A program made the position numbers and the translations under genes. Under the pieces are notes generated by a model, which saw only the letters and a list, made by a program, of their open reading frames with translations, did no database searches and was not told where the DNA came from. From CAVPMW01 sp963706515 (GTDB taxonomy: Bacteria > Chloroflexota > Anaerolineae > Anaerolineales > UBA4823), in contig CAVPMW010000010.1 of the NCBI GenBank assembly GCA_963706515.1, forward strand, positions 1 to 64,000: DNA of 64,000 nt. The letters are read 5' to 3'. Below, piece by piece: positions 19,816 to 27,357 of this stretch (positions are counted from its first letter, which is position 1; the number at the start of each line of letters is the position of its first letter).

Positions 19816-20502
19816 CTACTGCCCGGCTGCCTGGCGGTGGCTCATCAGCAGGTCGGCGATCAGGAAATCCATCTCCTCGTCGATATCCCAGGCTTCAATC
19901 GGGTCGATGGGGAACATGCGCGGCCGTTCGCCCAGCCGGTTGCGGTAAGCGAGGAGTTTTTCCCGGGTAAAAATGTAGATGCATGAATTTTCCTCATAAA
20001 CAGGCGGCAGGTCTTGAGTCTGGATCAAAATGGCGGGGTTATGGTTGATGGCGCGACCCAGCTGGTCCCACAGGCGGGTCTGCATCCGGGTCACCGAGAA
20101 GAGCGAATCATAAGCGGGATAGTTCGCCAGGAAATCCTGGATAGCGGCAGAGATCGTTGCGGCATTCAACAGCGGGTTCGTGCTGTGGGTTTGCAGATAA
20201 AAATCGCCCTCTACTTGCGCGGTGTCGTAGGCCAGGATCTCGTTCATCGAGGTTTGATCCGCGCGCAGGCTGAGCGGTCGTTCCAGGACAATGACACTCG
20301 GAAACAGCGCCTTAACCGATTCCATAATTTCGGAGCTGTCGGTATCCACCACAACCTGGGCGATCTGCGGGCACGCCAGCAGGTTGGACAGGATGTAGGT
20401 GAACAGCGGGCGACCTGCCAGGGGCCGGTAGTTTTTACCGGGCACCCTCTGGGAGTGGTGGCGCATGGGAACCAGGGCGATGATGCGAGGATTATCGGAC
20501 AT
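19816..20502 (-). CDS. Acylneuraminate cytidylyltransferase family protein (CMP-sugar synthetase)
   Basis: A 228-residue cytoplasmic enzyme. LVPMRHHSQRVPGKNYRPLAG is the CTP-binding signature, with MRHHS in place of the usual ARGGS. It is followed by VVVDTDSSEI, ERPLSLRADQTS, DFYLQTHSTNPLLN and AWDIDEEMDF (the metal-binding WDID segment). It should couple CTP to a 2-keto-3-deoxy sugar acid. It is the most divergent of the three NeuA-type enzymes here and is grouped with a 2-hydroxyacid dehydrogenase and an SDR, so its substrate may be a different ulosonic acid. Confidence 0.85.
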   Translation of the reverse strand: MSDNPRIIALVPMRHHSQRVPGKNYRPLAGRPLFTYILSNLLACPQIAQVVVDTDSSEIMESVKALFPSVIVLERPLSLRADQTSMNEILAYDTAQVEGDFYLQTHSTNPLLNAATISAAIQDFLANYPAYDSLFSVTRMQTRLWDQLGRAINHNPAILIQTQDLPPVYEENSCIYIFTREKLLAYRNRLGERPRMFPIDPIEAWDIDEEMDFLIADLLMSHRQAAGQ

Positions 20503-20548
20503 AATTGGGCGTTTCTAACCCGGTTAGGGATTTTTATCCTTGAATAAA

Positions 20549-21439
20549 TTACCAGGCGGAGTCTTGCTCGTAACCCAGGCGAAGCAGCAGATCCCCGGCG
20601 ACCTGTTTGAACAGGAGCTTATTTGCCTCGCTGAATTCAGCGCGCCAGCCGCCGACCTTTCCGCTGCGGAAGGTGGGTGAGCGAGGCGGGTCGATGCTGG
20701 CTTGCAAGGTAAGGATGGCTGCGGAACGCGCCTGGTTCAGCGGGAAGCCATTCCTGACAGCGTGGTCCAATACGCAACCGAGAGTTGTCTCCTGGCTGAG
20801 GATAAAATCCTCATAGCGCAGCACTAAAGTGTCCGGTTGGGTAAGCCAGCCCAGGTAGGGTGCGAAGCGCGAGGCGATATCGGGGAAGGAAAAACCGAGA
20901 TCCGAGCGCCCAAGGATGCTGGCTGCCAGGCGTTCGTCGAAGGTGTGCAGCTCCTCCTGGTAGTAGCGATGAAGGATATGCTCCGTCTCCATCTCGGTGA
21001 CGTAATGAGCGTGGGAGACGACGACGTCACGTGGGTCGCGGAAGATGAAATAAGCTGCGAACTGATTACCCTGGAAATACTCCAGGATTTGAGGCAAGGC
21101 ATGGAGGTGCCCATAAGCAATATCACCCGGCAGCAGGCGGCGCAAATCGTGCAGGATTTCGCTGGCGGGCAGCTCACGACCGGTATCGCCTTCATAGGTA
21201 GCGATGGCAGGTAGGCCGCTTATGACCGCAGGTCCGAGGTGCGTAAAGCCATCCAGGACCTGGGTGAGCAGGTGCGTGCCGCTTTTCGGAAATGAATTGG
21301 CAAACAATACCGGGATGCCTGCCAGAGATAGCCGCCGGTAGCGGGCTGCCTGGCGGATACGGCGGAGAGAGCGCCGTACCAGGCGTCCCTGGAGGATGAG
21401 GCTGTCTTTCGCCTGCTCGAAGGCCATTTTGACCGTCAC
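20549..21439 (-). CDS. Sulfotransferase
   Basis: A 296-residue protein with the PAPS loop VLFANSFPKSGTHLLTQVLD, the 3'-phosphate segment AAYFIFRDPRDVVVSHAHYV and TLVLRYEDFIL, in the order seen in Sulfotransfer_1 proteins. The C-terminus LLLRLGYEQDSAW is shared exactly with the next gene, showing a tandem duplication. The first codon is GTG 21439; an in-frame ATG at 21427 is an alternative. Expected to sulfate a carbohydrate hydroxyl or amine. Confidence 0.87.
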   Translation of the reverse strand: MTVKMAFEQAKDSLILQGRLVRRSLRRIRQAARYRRLSLAGIPVLFANSFPKSGTHLLTQVLDGFTHLGPAVISGLPAIATYEGDTGRELPASEILHDLRRLLPGDIAYGHLHALPQILEYFQGNQFAAYFIFRDPRDVVVSHAHYVTEMETEHILHRYYQEELHTFDERLAASILGRSDLGFSFPDIASRFAPYLGWLTQPDTLVLRYEDFILSQETTLGCVLDHAVRNGFPLNQARSAAILTLQASIDPPRSPTFRSGKVGGWRAEFSEANKLLFKQVAGDLLLRLGYEQDSAW

Positions 21440-21454
21440 ATCCGAGACAGCCGG

Positions 21455-22318
21455 CTACCAGGCTGAATCTTGCTCGTAGCCCAGGCGCAGCAGCAGGTTG
21501 CCGGTATGCTCTTTAAACAGGCTTTTGTTTGCCGGGGTGAAATATTCCTGCCAGTTGCCCGGGCGTCCTTTGCGAAAGGTGCCGGACTTGGCAGGCTGGA
21601 TGGATTGCTGCAGGCGAGCCACAGCCAGATTCCGCTCCGGCTGGTGAGTAAATCCTCGGGCTGCCAGATAATCGAGCAGCTTTGCCAGGGTCTTCTCCTG
21701 GTCTAAAATCAGGTCTTCGAAGCGCAGGCAGAGCACCTGAGGCTGCTCCAGCCAGCCCAGGTAGCCGGCGTAGCGCTGGCAGATCGGGGTCAGCTCAGAG
21801 CCAGGCTCCTGCACGCCCAGGATCGCAGCATTAATTCGTTCTTCCATGCTGTTCAGGGTCTCAGTATAGTAGCGGTGCATCCAATGGTCCTGGTGGATTT
21901 CCGTAGCGTAAAAGATGTGCGAGACGATCATATCGCGCGGGTCACGATACACAAAAATGGTCGCTCGTTCCGGTCGGGTCAGGGCAGAAATAAATGGGCC
22001 GGATGCGCTGATGTAGCCGTAGCCGATATCCCCGGGACGCATAGCCTGGATGGCGGCAAGCACCCGGTCGTCGGCGAGCTTGGCATTGTCCTCCGTGCGG
22101 TTCAGCGGGGGAAATCCTGGATTAACGAAGGGTCCCAGCCGGGTCAGACCCTGCAGCACCTGGATGATCAGGTGCGAGCCCGATTTTGGCATGGCGTTTC
22201 CCAGGACGGCTGGCATGCTGTTGAGCTGTCCCCGCCCGTAGCGCAGAGCGACCGCTCCCCGGCGCAGCCGCCAGCGAATCTGCTTGAGCCAGCCTTTGAG
22301 AGTATAACCAGCGCCCAT
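21455..22318 (-). CDS. Sulfotransferase (tandem paralogue)
   Basis: A 287-residue protein with VLGNAMPKSGSHLIIQVLQG, TIFVYRDPRDMIVSHIFYA and VLCLRFEDLILDQEKTLAKL, the three PAPS-binding regions of the family. It is similar along its whole length to the sulfotransferase that follows 15 bp downstream, and both end LLLRLGYEQDSAW. It starts 3 bp after the DUF4910 gene and so belongs to the same transcript as the aminoacyl-carrier-protein module. Confidence 0.87.
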   Translation of the reverse strand: MGAGYTLKGWLKQIRWRLRRGAVALRYGRGQLNSMPAVLGNAMPKSGSHLIIQVLQGLTRLGPFVNPGFPPLNRTEDNAKLADDRVLAAIQAMRPGDIGYGYISASGPFISALTRPERATIFVYRDPRDMIVSHIFYATEIHQDHWMHRYYTETLNSMEERINAAILGVQEPGSELTPICQRYAGYLGWLEQPQVLCLRFEDLILDQEKTLAKLLDYLAARGFTHQPERNLAVARLQQSIQPAKSGTFRKGRPGNWQEYFTPANKSLFKEHTGNLLLRLGYEQDSAW

Positions 22319-22321
22319 CGA

Positions 22322-23654
22322 TTAACGATCGTCTCCGCGCCGGGGTTCGGTGGAGTGTGGCGTCCGGCTCAGCCAGACAAGGTCTTTTTCCTGCAGCAGC
22401 TGGATGACCTCGAGGACAGACTGGAACGAGATGCCCAATGCGTTGGCGATATCTGCCACGCTGTGTTCTCCATCGCAGCGCTCCATGATGTCGAACAGCC
22501 GCTGGTGACCTTGCGGGTTCGTGCGGTAATCGATCCAGATGCCGTACCCCGAACAGAACACTTCCCCCTTGAATTTATTGACCACGTACTGGTTTGCCTC
22601 CCACGCCCGGAGCAAACCCAAGACGACTTCTTTGGAAGCCTGGAGGCGCTCTTCGGTCACGATTGCGGGCGTGTCCAGGGATGAATGGTACTCACGGTAA
22701 GGTCGAGTGGGGGAACCGGGCGGCTCCACGCGGGAGAGGGAGAGCATAGGGACGCGCACACCCGGCGCGTTGAACTGCCTCTCGTCGTTCCCGATGACCG
22801 TCCGGTAGGGAGCGGAATAAGCCTGGGGGTCCAGACCGCGCAGCGCAGAAGTCAGGCAGCGATCGACCTGGCTGTCCGGGTGGAACGAGCGCTGTAAAGC
22901 GTGGGGAGAGTTGTTTCCCGAGCATCTCCAGGAAGAGACCGGCAGCCATTTTGGGGATCAGCTGCTCGTGATGGCTGAGATAGGCAACTGAGCCGATCGT
23001 CTCGGGAAGGATCAGCAGGCGGTAGGTGTAGTAGGGCATGGCGCCCGACAGGCTACCCTCGAGCAGCTCCCGCGCGACCTCGATGCCGACGGCGACCCCG
23101 GTCAGGTCGTCATTTGCCATCGCCGGGTGACATAAGTGCGCCACCAGCATCACGCACTGGTTGACCTGACCCGGGATGACCACCTCGCCGACCTTCAGCG
23201 TGCCCGGCTCGAACTCCGTGCGGATCACGACCCGGTAGCTCTCCTCGGTAAGGCTGTCCCTCAAGGATTGTGAGGCGCACAGACCCCAATCCCGCTCGTA
23301 ATACTTGAAAACGTAAGGCAGCGCATCCGCTAGAGTGGGGTGGGTGTGCAGGTGATCGAGAAGCTCCGCACGGCTGACCACGCCCTCGAAAGGCAAAGAA
23401 TACGAGACGACGTGCAGGGGGTGATCCGAATAGTCGATCAGGCGCTGACCCTGAAGTGTCTCCAGATAGGCCGTACGGCAGGTCCACTTCTCCGGCACAA
23501 GCCACGTCCAGCAGGTCTCGCCAGTTGGATATTCGTGGATGCTCATCGGGACCTCTTCAGCCAGGCGGTAAAGCGCCCGGTCGAAGCCATCCGAGACGAT
23601 ATCGCGCTTCAGCAACCAGAGCTCCTCGATCAAGTCAAGCAGCGAGCTATCCAT
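22322..23654 (-). CDS. DUF4910 aminopeptidase-like protein with C-terminal winged helix (frameshifted)
   Basis: The N-terminal part carries the zinc-site-like VAHLCHPAMANDDLTGVAVG (about residues 172-191) and LILPETIGSVAYLSHH, both hallmarks of the M28-like DUF4910 family. One extra A in an AAA run near 22915 shifts the frame. The other frame continues VIGNDERQFNAPGVRVPMLS (a conserved family stretch), a tail HSSLDT, and a winged-helix region (CDGEHSVADIANALGISFQS) to the stop at 22322. Total is about 443 residues. The start is ATG 23654, overlapping the AAC(3)-like stop as TGATG, with GAGGAAAA upstream. Role unknown; it may remove or edit an aminoacyl amide on a sugar. Confidence 0.82.
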
Positions 23655-24478
23655 CAATTTTCCTCTGGGGAAGCAGATTGTTTTTGCGCGTAATGAGACA
23701 ATGCCTCCTGGCGGTTGCTGACCAACGCCCAGGGATCGGCTCCTAAAAGACGGGCGGTCGCGCTCGTAAAATTGACCAGGCGGCAGACGGAAAGCGTCCC
23801 GTAATTAAGGTTGACCTGGATCCATTGGCTTTCTGCTTGAAGAGTGCGCTGGATCGCTGAAAGGTCGAGGTGCGGATCAACTGCCAGGTCACGCACGAAC
23901 ATTTTGTAGGTCTTCGTCTCCCAGTGGGTCTCTCCAGCCTCCTGGCGGGCAACCGGGCCGCTGAAGGATTTCCAGTAGCGGTACGGTACCGGCAGACGCT
24001 GCTCGCTGTAGTGCACCAGGGATACCGCCTGAATATTGGCGCCTAAAAGCAGCAGCTTGAAATCCAGCTCCAGCATCCGCTCGAAAGCCGAGCCAGGGTC
24101 GAAGGCTGAGGGGGTATCGCGTCCTGCCAGGTCGTCCGCCAACGCGCCGAAAACCGCGAGTGATTGCATAGGGTGAGGCGTACGGCGGCTGCCGGGAAGC
24201 CTGCGGATATATTCTGAGAAGGAACCCATTCCCTGGGAGGGTGTCGTCTGCGGGTCGTAAGGCTCGCCGCGGGCAAAACCAAAGTTGAAGGCGGGGACGG
24301 CAAGCGTCCCTTTTTCGGGAAGCCCACAGGTCTCAGCCAGTGCCCGGTAATAAATCTCTATCCCACCCAGCGGCTTACCCAGGAACTGGAGGGCGGAATG
24401 GACGAGCACTCCATCGCCGGGCTGTAAGCCAAGGGCTTTCATTGCGCTCAAGAGCTTGGGGTAAGTGACTTCAAGCAT
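23654..24478 (-). CDS. AAC(3)-family N-acyltransferase
   Basis: A soluble enzyme of about 274 residues related to aminoglycoside 3-N-acetyltransferases: LQPGDGVLVHSALQFLGK, GTLAVPAFNFGFARGEPYD, TPHPMQSLAVFGALADDL (the catalytic HP region) and LLLLGANIQAVSLVHYSE. The start is ATG 24478, inside the GNAT stop (ATGCTTGA), preferred over the one at 24493. In glycan loci such proteins act on sugar amines and are not resistance genes. Neighbours are a GNAT, an amino-acid-loading ligase and a carrier protein, so it may use a carrier-protein thioester or acetyl-CoA to acylate an aminosugar. Confidence 0.85.
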   Translation of the reverse strand: MLEVTYPKLLSAMKALGLQPGDGVLVHSALQFLGKPLGGIEIYYRALAETCGLPEKGTLAVPAFNFGFARGEPYDPQTTPSQGMGSFSEYIRRLPGSRRTPHPMQSLAVFGALADDLAGRDTPSAFDPGSAFERMLELDFKLLLLGANIQAVSLVHYSEQRLPVPYRYWKSFSGPVARQEAGETHWETKTYKMFVRDLAVDPHLDLSAIQRTLQAESQWIQVNLNYGTLSVCRLVNFTSATARLLGADPWALVSNRQEALSHYAQKQSASPEEN

Positions 24479-24995
24479 CGCCAGGGGTCGCACCCGGTGA
24501 ACCTGAAGGATAAGGCTGGTAATCTTCCCAAAACATGCGGATCTGGCGCAGCTCGGTATGGAAACCCATACTCTCGTAGAGCTGCCAGATGGGCTGGTTG
24601 CCTTCCAGGATCTGGACCTCGACCGAGTAGACGCCTTGCGCCTTGAGCCAGGCGAATACCAGGCGCGATAGCTCAGCTCCCAGCCCCGCTCGGCGAAAAT
24701 CCGGCTCGACCCAGATATCGCTCAGCTCGCCAACCAAAACACCGCCGAGATAAGGGGCAACCCGCTTGATCCGCCCCAGGCAAAAGCCAGCCAGCAGCTC
24801 AGCCGTCTCGGCTACGTAGAGGATGCTGTATCGCCCGAGTGTGCGCTGGTAGGATTCTACCCAGACCTGCCCGAGGTTTTCCACCTCGGGGAAGCGATAC
24901 GTAAACTGGTGGAAGAAGCGGTTAAGGCTCTCGTATTGGCTGGCTACGGCAGGCAGGTCCTTCACCTCCGCCAGGCGGTATTTGATTTCAGCCAT
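24471..24995 (-). CDS. GNAT-family N-acetyltransferase
   Basis: A 174-residue single-domain GNAT. The acyl-CoA-binding segment is VEPDFRRAGLGAELSRLVF (R-x-x-G-x-G/A), preceded by the beta-bulge strand GELSDIWVEP and followed by LYESMGFHTELRQIRMFWED. The start at 24995 overlaps the aminoacyl-carrier ligase stop (24988). It may N-acetylate a sugar amine or accept the aminoacyl group from the carrier protein, as GNATs sometimes use aminoacyl donors; the sequence alone does not decide. Confidence 0.85.
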   Translation of the reverse strand: MAEIKYRLAEVKDLPAVASQYESLNRFFHQFTYRFPEVENLGQVWVESYQRTLGRYSILYVAETAELLAGFCLGRIKRVAPYLGGVLVGELSDIWVEPDFRRAGLGAELSRLVFAWLKAQGVYSVEVQILEGNQPIWQLYESMGFHTELRQIRMFWEDYQPYPSGSPGATPGDA

Positions 24996-26190
24996 GCAGC
25001 GCCTCGCGGACGATTTCAGGCCAGGCTGCAGGATCCAGCCCGTATTGAGCGAGGAATGCGAAGGCGATCCGCTCCAAGCCGAACGCCACGCAGCCAGTGT
25101 GCGCAGGCGAGCCGTCTTCCAGGGAGATGTTCAGGCTGCGTCCAAAGAAATCCTGGTGGTAGTTATAGGAGCCGACTGCCAGGGTCGAGCCTTTGAAGGG
25201 CAGGGCGGCCCGGATTTCATATTTAAGCTGGAAGGCGCTTTGGAATGCAGCCTGCTTGCGGAACTCGCCGATGAAAAACGGGTCGTTGGCGCTCTCCACC
25301 CGGTACGCCAGCCCAAGCCGGGAAAACCATTCGCCCATGCGCTGCCGGGCGATCTCGCGGTTGCTCAGCACGAAATCCTTGGGACCCACGAAGATGACCT
25401 CGCGCATGGTGAAGTTCCACAGCCGCTCCAGGGAGACCAGGTTGATCGCCTCGTAGCGGAAGCAGTTGCCCACCGCGGTTGCGGTCAGGCTTCCTCCGGG
25501 GAGGGTCTTATCGGCGAGAGAGAAATACAGGTGGTAGCACACCGCCGGGGAGAGCAGGTTTTGGATCGAGGCAAAGGAATCCAGCGGAGTGATCAGGCCG
25601 TGCTCGCCGGTAGCAGCCTGCTGGGAAAAGTCGTCGATAACGTCCAGGTCTTCCCGCAGGTGGGTGACGAAGGATAATGAATGAGGAAAAGCCCTGAAGT
25701 AATTGACCCGCTCCAGGTAGCTCGCCGGGATCAGAGTGGGGAAGCGGTAGCCGGGAGCGTCAAATGAGGCCGCCAGGCGCAGGAACTGCGCCTCGAAAAA
25801 TTCGACCAACCGGGTGACGAAGGGTCCGAGCGTAAAAATCCCGCTGGATTCCTGATAGACGTGACCCTGGGAGAGCAGGAGCGGCATGGGGTCTTCGCTG
25901 AACGGCACCGGGCGATTTAAATAGTCCTCCAGCACCTGGACCTTGGGGCGGAATGCTCCTTTGACCATGCTCAGCACGACCCGCTGAACTTTATCCTCCA
26001 GCTCAGCCTGGCGGCTTGCTTCCAACGGCTCGCGCAAAGTCAGCTCGATGCAATCGCCGCCGGTGGAGACGCGGGCAGCCTGGATCGCTTCGTCTGCATA
26101 CGCCAGCTTGGACTGGACTTCTCCGGTGAGAAAATCGGGGATGGTGAGCGCAGGCGTAATTTCGATCGGGTCAGGATGGCTCATACCCAT
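24988..26190 (-). CDS. Class II aaRS-like amino acid:[carrier protein] ligase
   Basis: A 400-residue protein of the seryl-tRNA-synthetase-like family that lacks a tRNA-binding domain and loads an amino acid onto a phosphopantetheinyl carrier. Motif 2 is CFRYEA...WNFTMREVIFVG (243-269) and motif 3 is GCVAFGLERIAFAF (366-379). Cys218 (SPAVCYHLYF), Glu264 (MRE) and Cys367 are spaced almost exactly as the Zn ligands recalled for the Bradyrhizobium enzyme (Cys131, Glu176, Cys279). The N-terminal 100 residues are the usual variable region. The ATG at 26190 (or 26184) overlaps the end of the carrier-protein gene. Small amino acids such as Gly or Ala are the known substrates; the one used here is unknown. 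Confidence 0.85.
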   Translation of the reverse strand: MGMSHPDPIEITPALTIPDFLTGEVQSKLAYADEAIQAARVSTGGDCIELTLREPLEASRQAELEDKVQRVVLSMVKGAFRPKVQVLEDYLNRPVPFSEDPMPLLLSQGHVYQESSGIFTLGPFVTRLVEFFEAQFLRLAASFDAPGYRFPTLIPASYLERVNYFRAFPHSLSFVTHLREDLDVIDDFSQQAATGEHGLITPLDSFASIQNLLSPAVCYHLYFSLADKTLPGGSLTATAVGNCFRYEAINLVSLERLWNFTMREVIFVGPKDFVLSNREIARQRMGEWFSRLGLAYRVESANDPFFIGEFRKQAAFQSAFQLKYEIRAALPFKGSTLAVGSYNYHQDFFGRSLNISLEDGSPAHTGCVAFGLERIAFAFLAQYGLDPAAWPEIVREALHG

Positions 26191-26428
26191 GCTCCTGCAG
26201 GTAAGTAAGGATAACGGGAAGGCTGGTCAGCTCAGCAATCGACTCGGTTGTGATCTCAGCGTTAAACCCTTCCTCCAGGCGCATCATCAGCTCCATGTGA
26301 CCGAGCGAATCCCACTGGGGTAAGTCGCCGAAAGCCAGGTCGGGAGTGATCTCCTCCAGCGGTACCTGGAAGATATCAGCCAGCATCAGGCGCAGGCGAA
26401 TTTCAGTGCTGTCCTCGGGCTCAATCAT
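26171..26428 (-). CDS. Acyl carrier protein (amino acid carrier)
   Basis: An 85-residue four-helix carrier protein. Ser41 in LPQWDSLGHMELMM is the phosphopantetheine attachment site (DSL motif). The sequence is acidic, as expected. ATG 26428 overlaps the methyltransferase stop (ATGA); a longer frame to 26491 is only read-through of that gene. The partner is the ligase that overlaps its 3' end by about 20 bp, so this is most likely the acceptor of an activated amino acid rather than a fatty-acid ACP. No phosphopantetheinyl transferase is in the window. Confidence 0.9.
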   Translation of the reverse strand: MIEPEDSTEIRLRLMLADIFQVPLEEITPDLAFGDLPQWDSLGHMELMMRLEEGFNAEITTESIAELTSLPVILTYLQEHGYEPS

Positions 26429-27357
26429 TGCGCATCCGTCGCATAGGGTTTGATTTTTAGCACGCCAACCGGCAAATATTGGGGATCCCAACGCCCCCAG
26501 GGCATGCCGTTCTCTCCGGAGCGGAAGTAAAATTCTGCCAATCCCTCACGCAGCTCGGCATTGGCGCACAGGCTGGCAAACAGCTCATCATAACAGTCAT
26601 AATTCGATGAGGCATCCGGATCCAGCGCGAAAAGCCGGCGCAGGCTGGCTTCGCTGTAGCACCACCCGCTGGAGGGGGCATGCCACCAATCTTGATCGCG
26701 GTGCGCTCCGAGCGTAGCCAGCAGCCTGCCGCCGGGTTTAAGTACGCGCATGATTTCGGCTACTACCCGCTGAAGCCCCTCCGGCTGGTTGTGCTCCAGT
26801 GCGGAAACAGCCACCACCGCCTCCAGCGTCTGGTCGGGAATATCGACCAGATTTTCCAGGTCCTGGTTGTAGATCAGCACCTCTCCCGGGCTGCGCCGGA
26901 TGGAAAACCAGCCAGCAATATCCAGCGCCTCGCGGGTGATTTTACGGGAGAAGGGAAGCTGGCTCTTCCAGTTCATTTTCAACACCTGGCTCGTGGTCGC
27001 CAGGTCCTCGGGCCGCAGACCGCTGACGTGGAACCGCCTGCGGAAGCGGGGCGAGAGAAATTCCCGGCTGGTCCGGTCGACGCTGATCACATCTGCGCCA
27101 TGAGCAGCCAGGTACCACTGCAGGATGCCGATCCCCGCGCCGGCATCCATAAGCCGTTTGCCGCTCAGCGGGCCGAGCTGGCTGATGATCCAGGTCAAAT
27201 CCAGCAGGTAGTGCCAGCCGAATTCAATCTTGAGCGAGTGCGCCAGCTGGCGCAGCTCTTCGACGATAGGACGCTGCTGGTCGAGCAGCTCGACGGAGAG
27301 CAGCTCGATCCGCTCCTGGCTGATGTCAGGCATCGAGGACCGTAGGTCCAGGCTCAT
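26425..27357 (-). CDS. Class I SAM-dependent methyltransferase
   Basis: A 310-residue soluble protein. Motif I is RLMDAGAGIGILQWYLA, motif II the acid in DVISVDRTSREF, and the post-core VVAEIMRVLKPGGRLLATL is typical of class I enzymes. The start ATG 27357 overlaps the upstream stop (ATGA), and the 3' end overlaps the carrier-protein ATG. Its position suggests it methylates the amino acid or sugar handled by the module, for example an N-methyl group, but the substrate cannot be read from sequence. Confidence 0.83.
   Translation of the reverse strand: MSLDLRSSMPDISQERIELLSVELLDQQRPIVEELRQLAHSLKIEFGWHYLLDLTWIISQLGPLSGKRLMDAGAGIGILQWYLAAHGADVISVDRTSREFLSPRFRRRFHVSGLRPEDLATTSQVLKMNWKSQLPFSRKITREALDIAGWFSIRRSPGEVLIYNQDLENLVDIPDQTLEAVVAVSALEHNQPEGLQRVVAEIMRVLKPGGRLLATLGAHRDQDWWHAPSSGWCYSEASLRRLFALDPDASSNYDCYDELFASLCANAELREGLAEFYFRSGENGMPWGRWDPQYLPVGVLKIKPYATDAQ

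Noticed and set aside
21875..22684. Long plus-strand open frame (269 codons)
   Set aside because: Lies antisense over a conserved sulfotransferase and the DUF4910 end; composition is that of a reverse-strand shadow, with no motif.
23654..24478. Aminoglycoside resistance gene
   Set aside because: AAC(3)-like proteins in glycan loci act on sugar amines; nothing here suggests antibiotic modification, and the gene is embedded in a biosynthetic operon.
24982..25677. Plus-strand open frame of 231 codons
   Set aside because: Antisense to the aminoacyl-carrier ligase whose motifs are intact; no recognisable domain.
24988..26190. Seryl-tRNA synthetase
   Set aside because: No tRNA-binding coiled coil, and the adjacent carrier protein and Zn-ligand spacing match the carrier-loading ligases.
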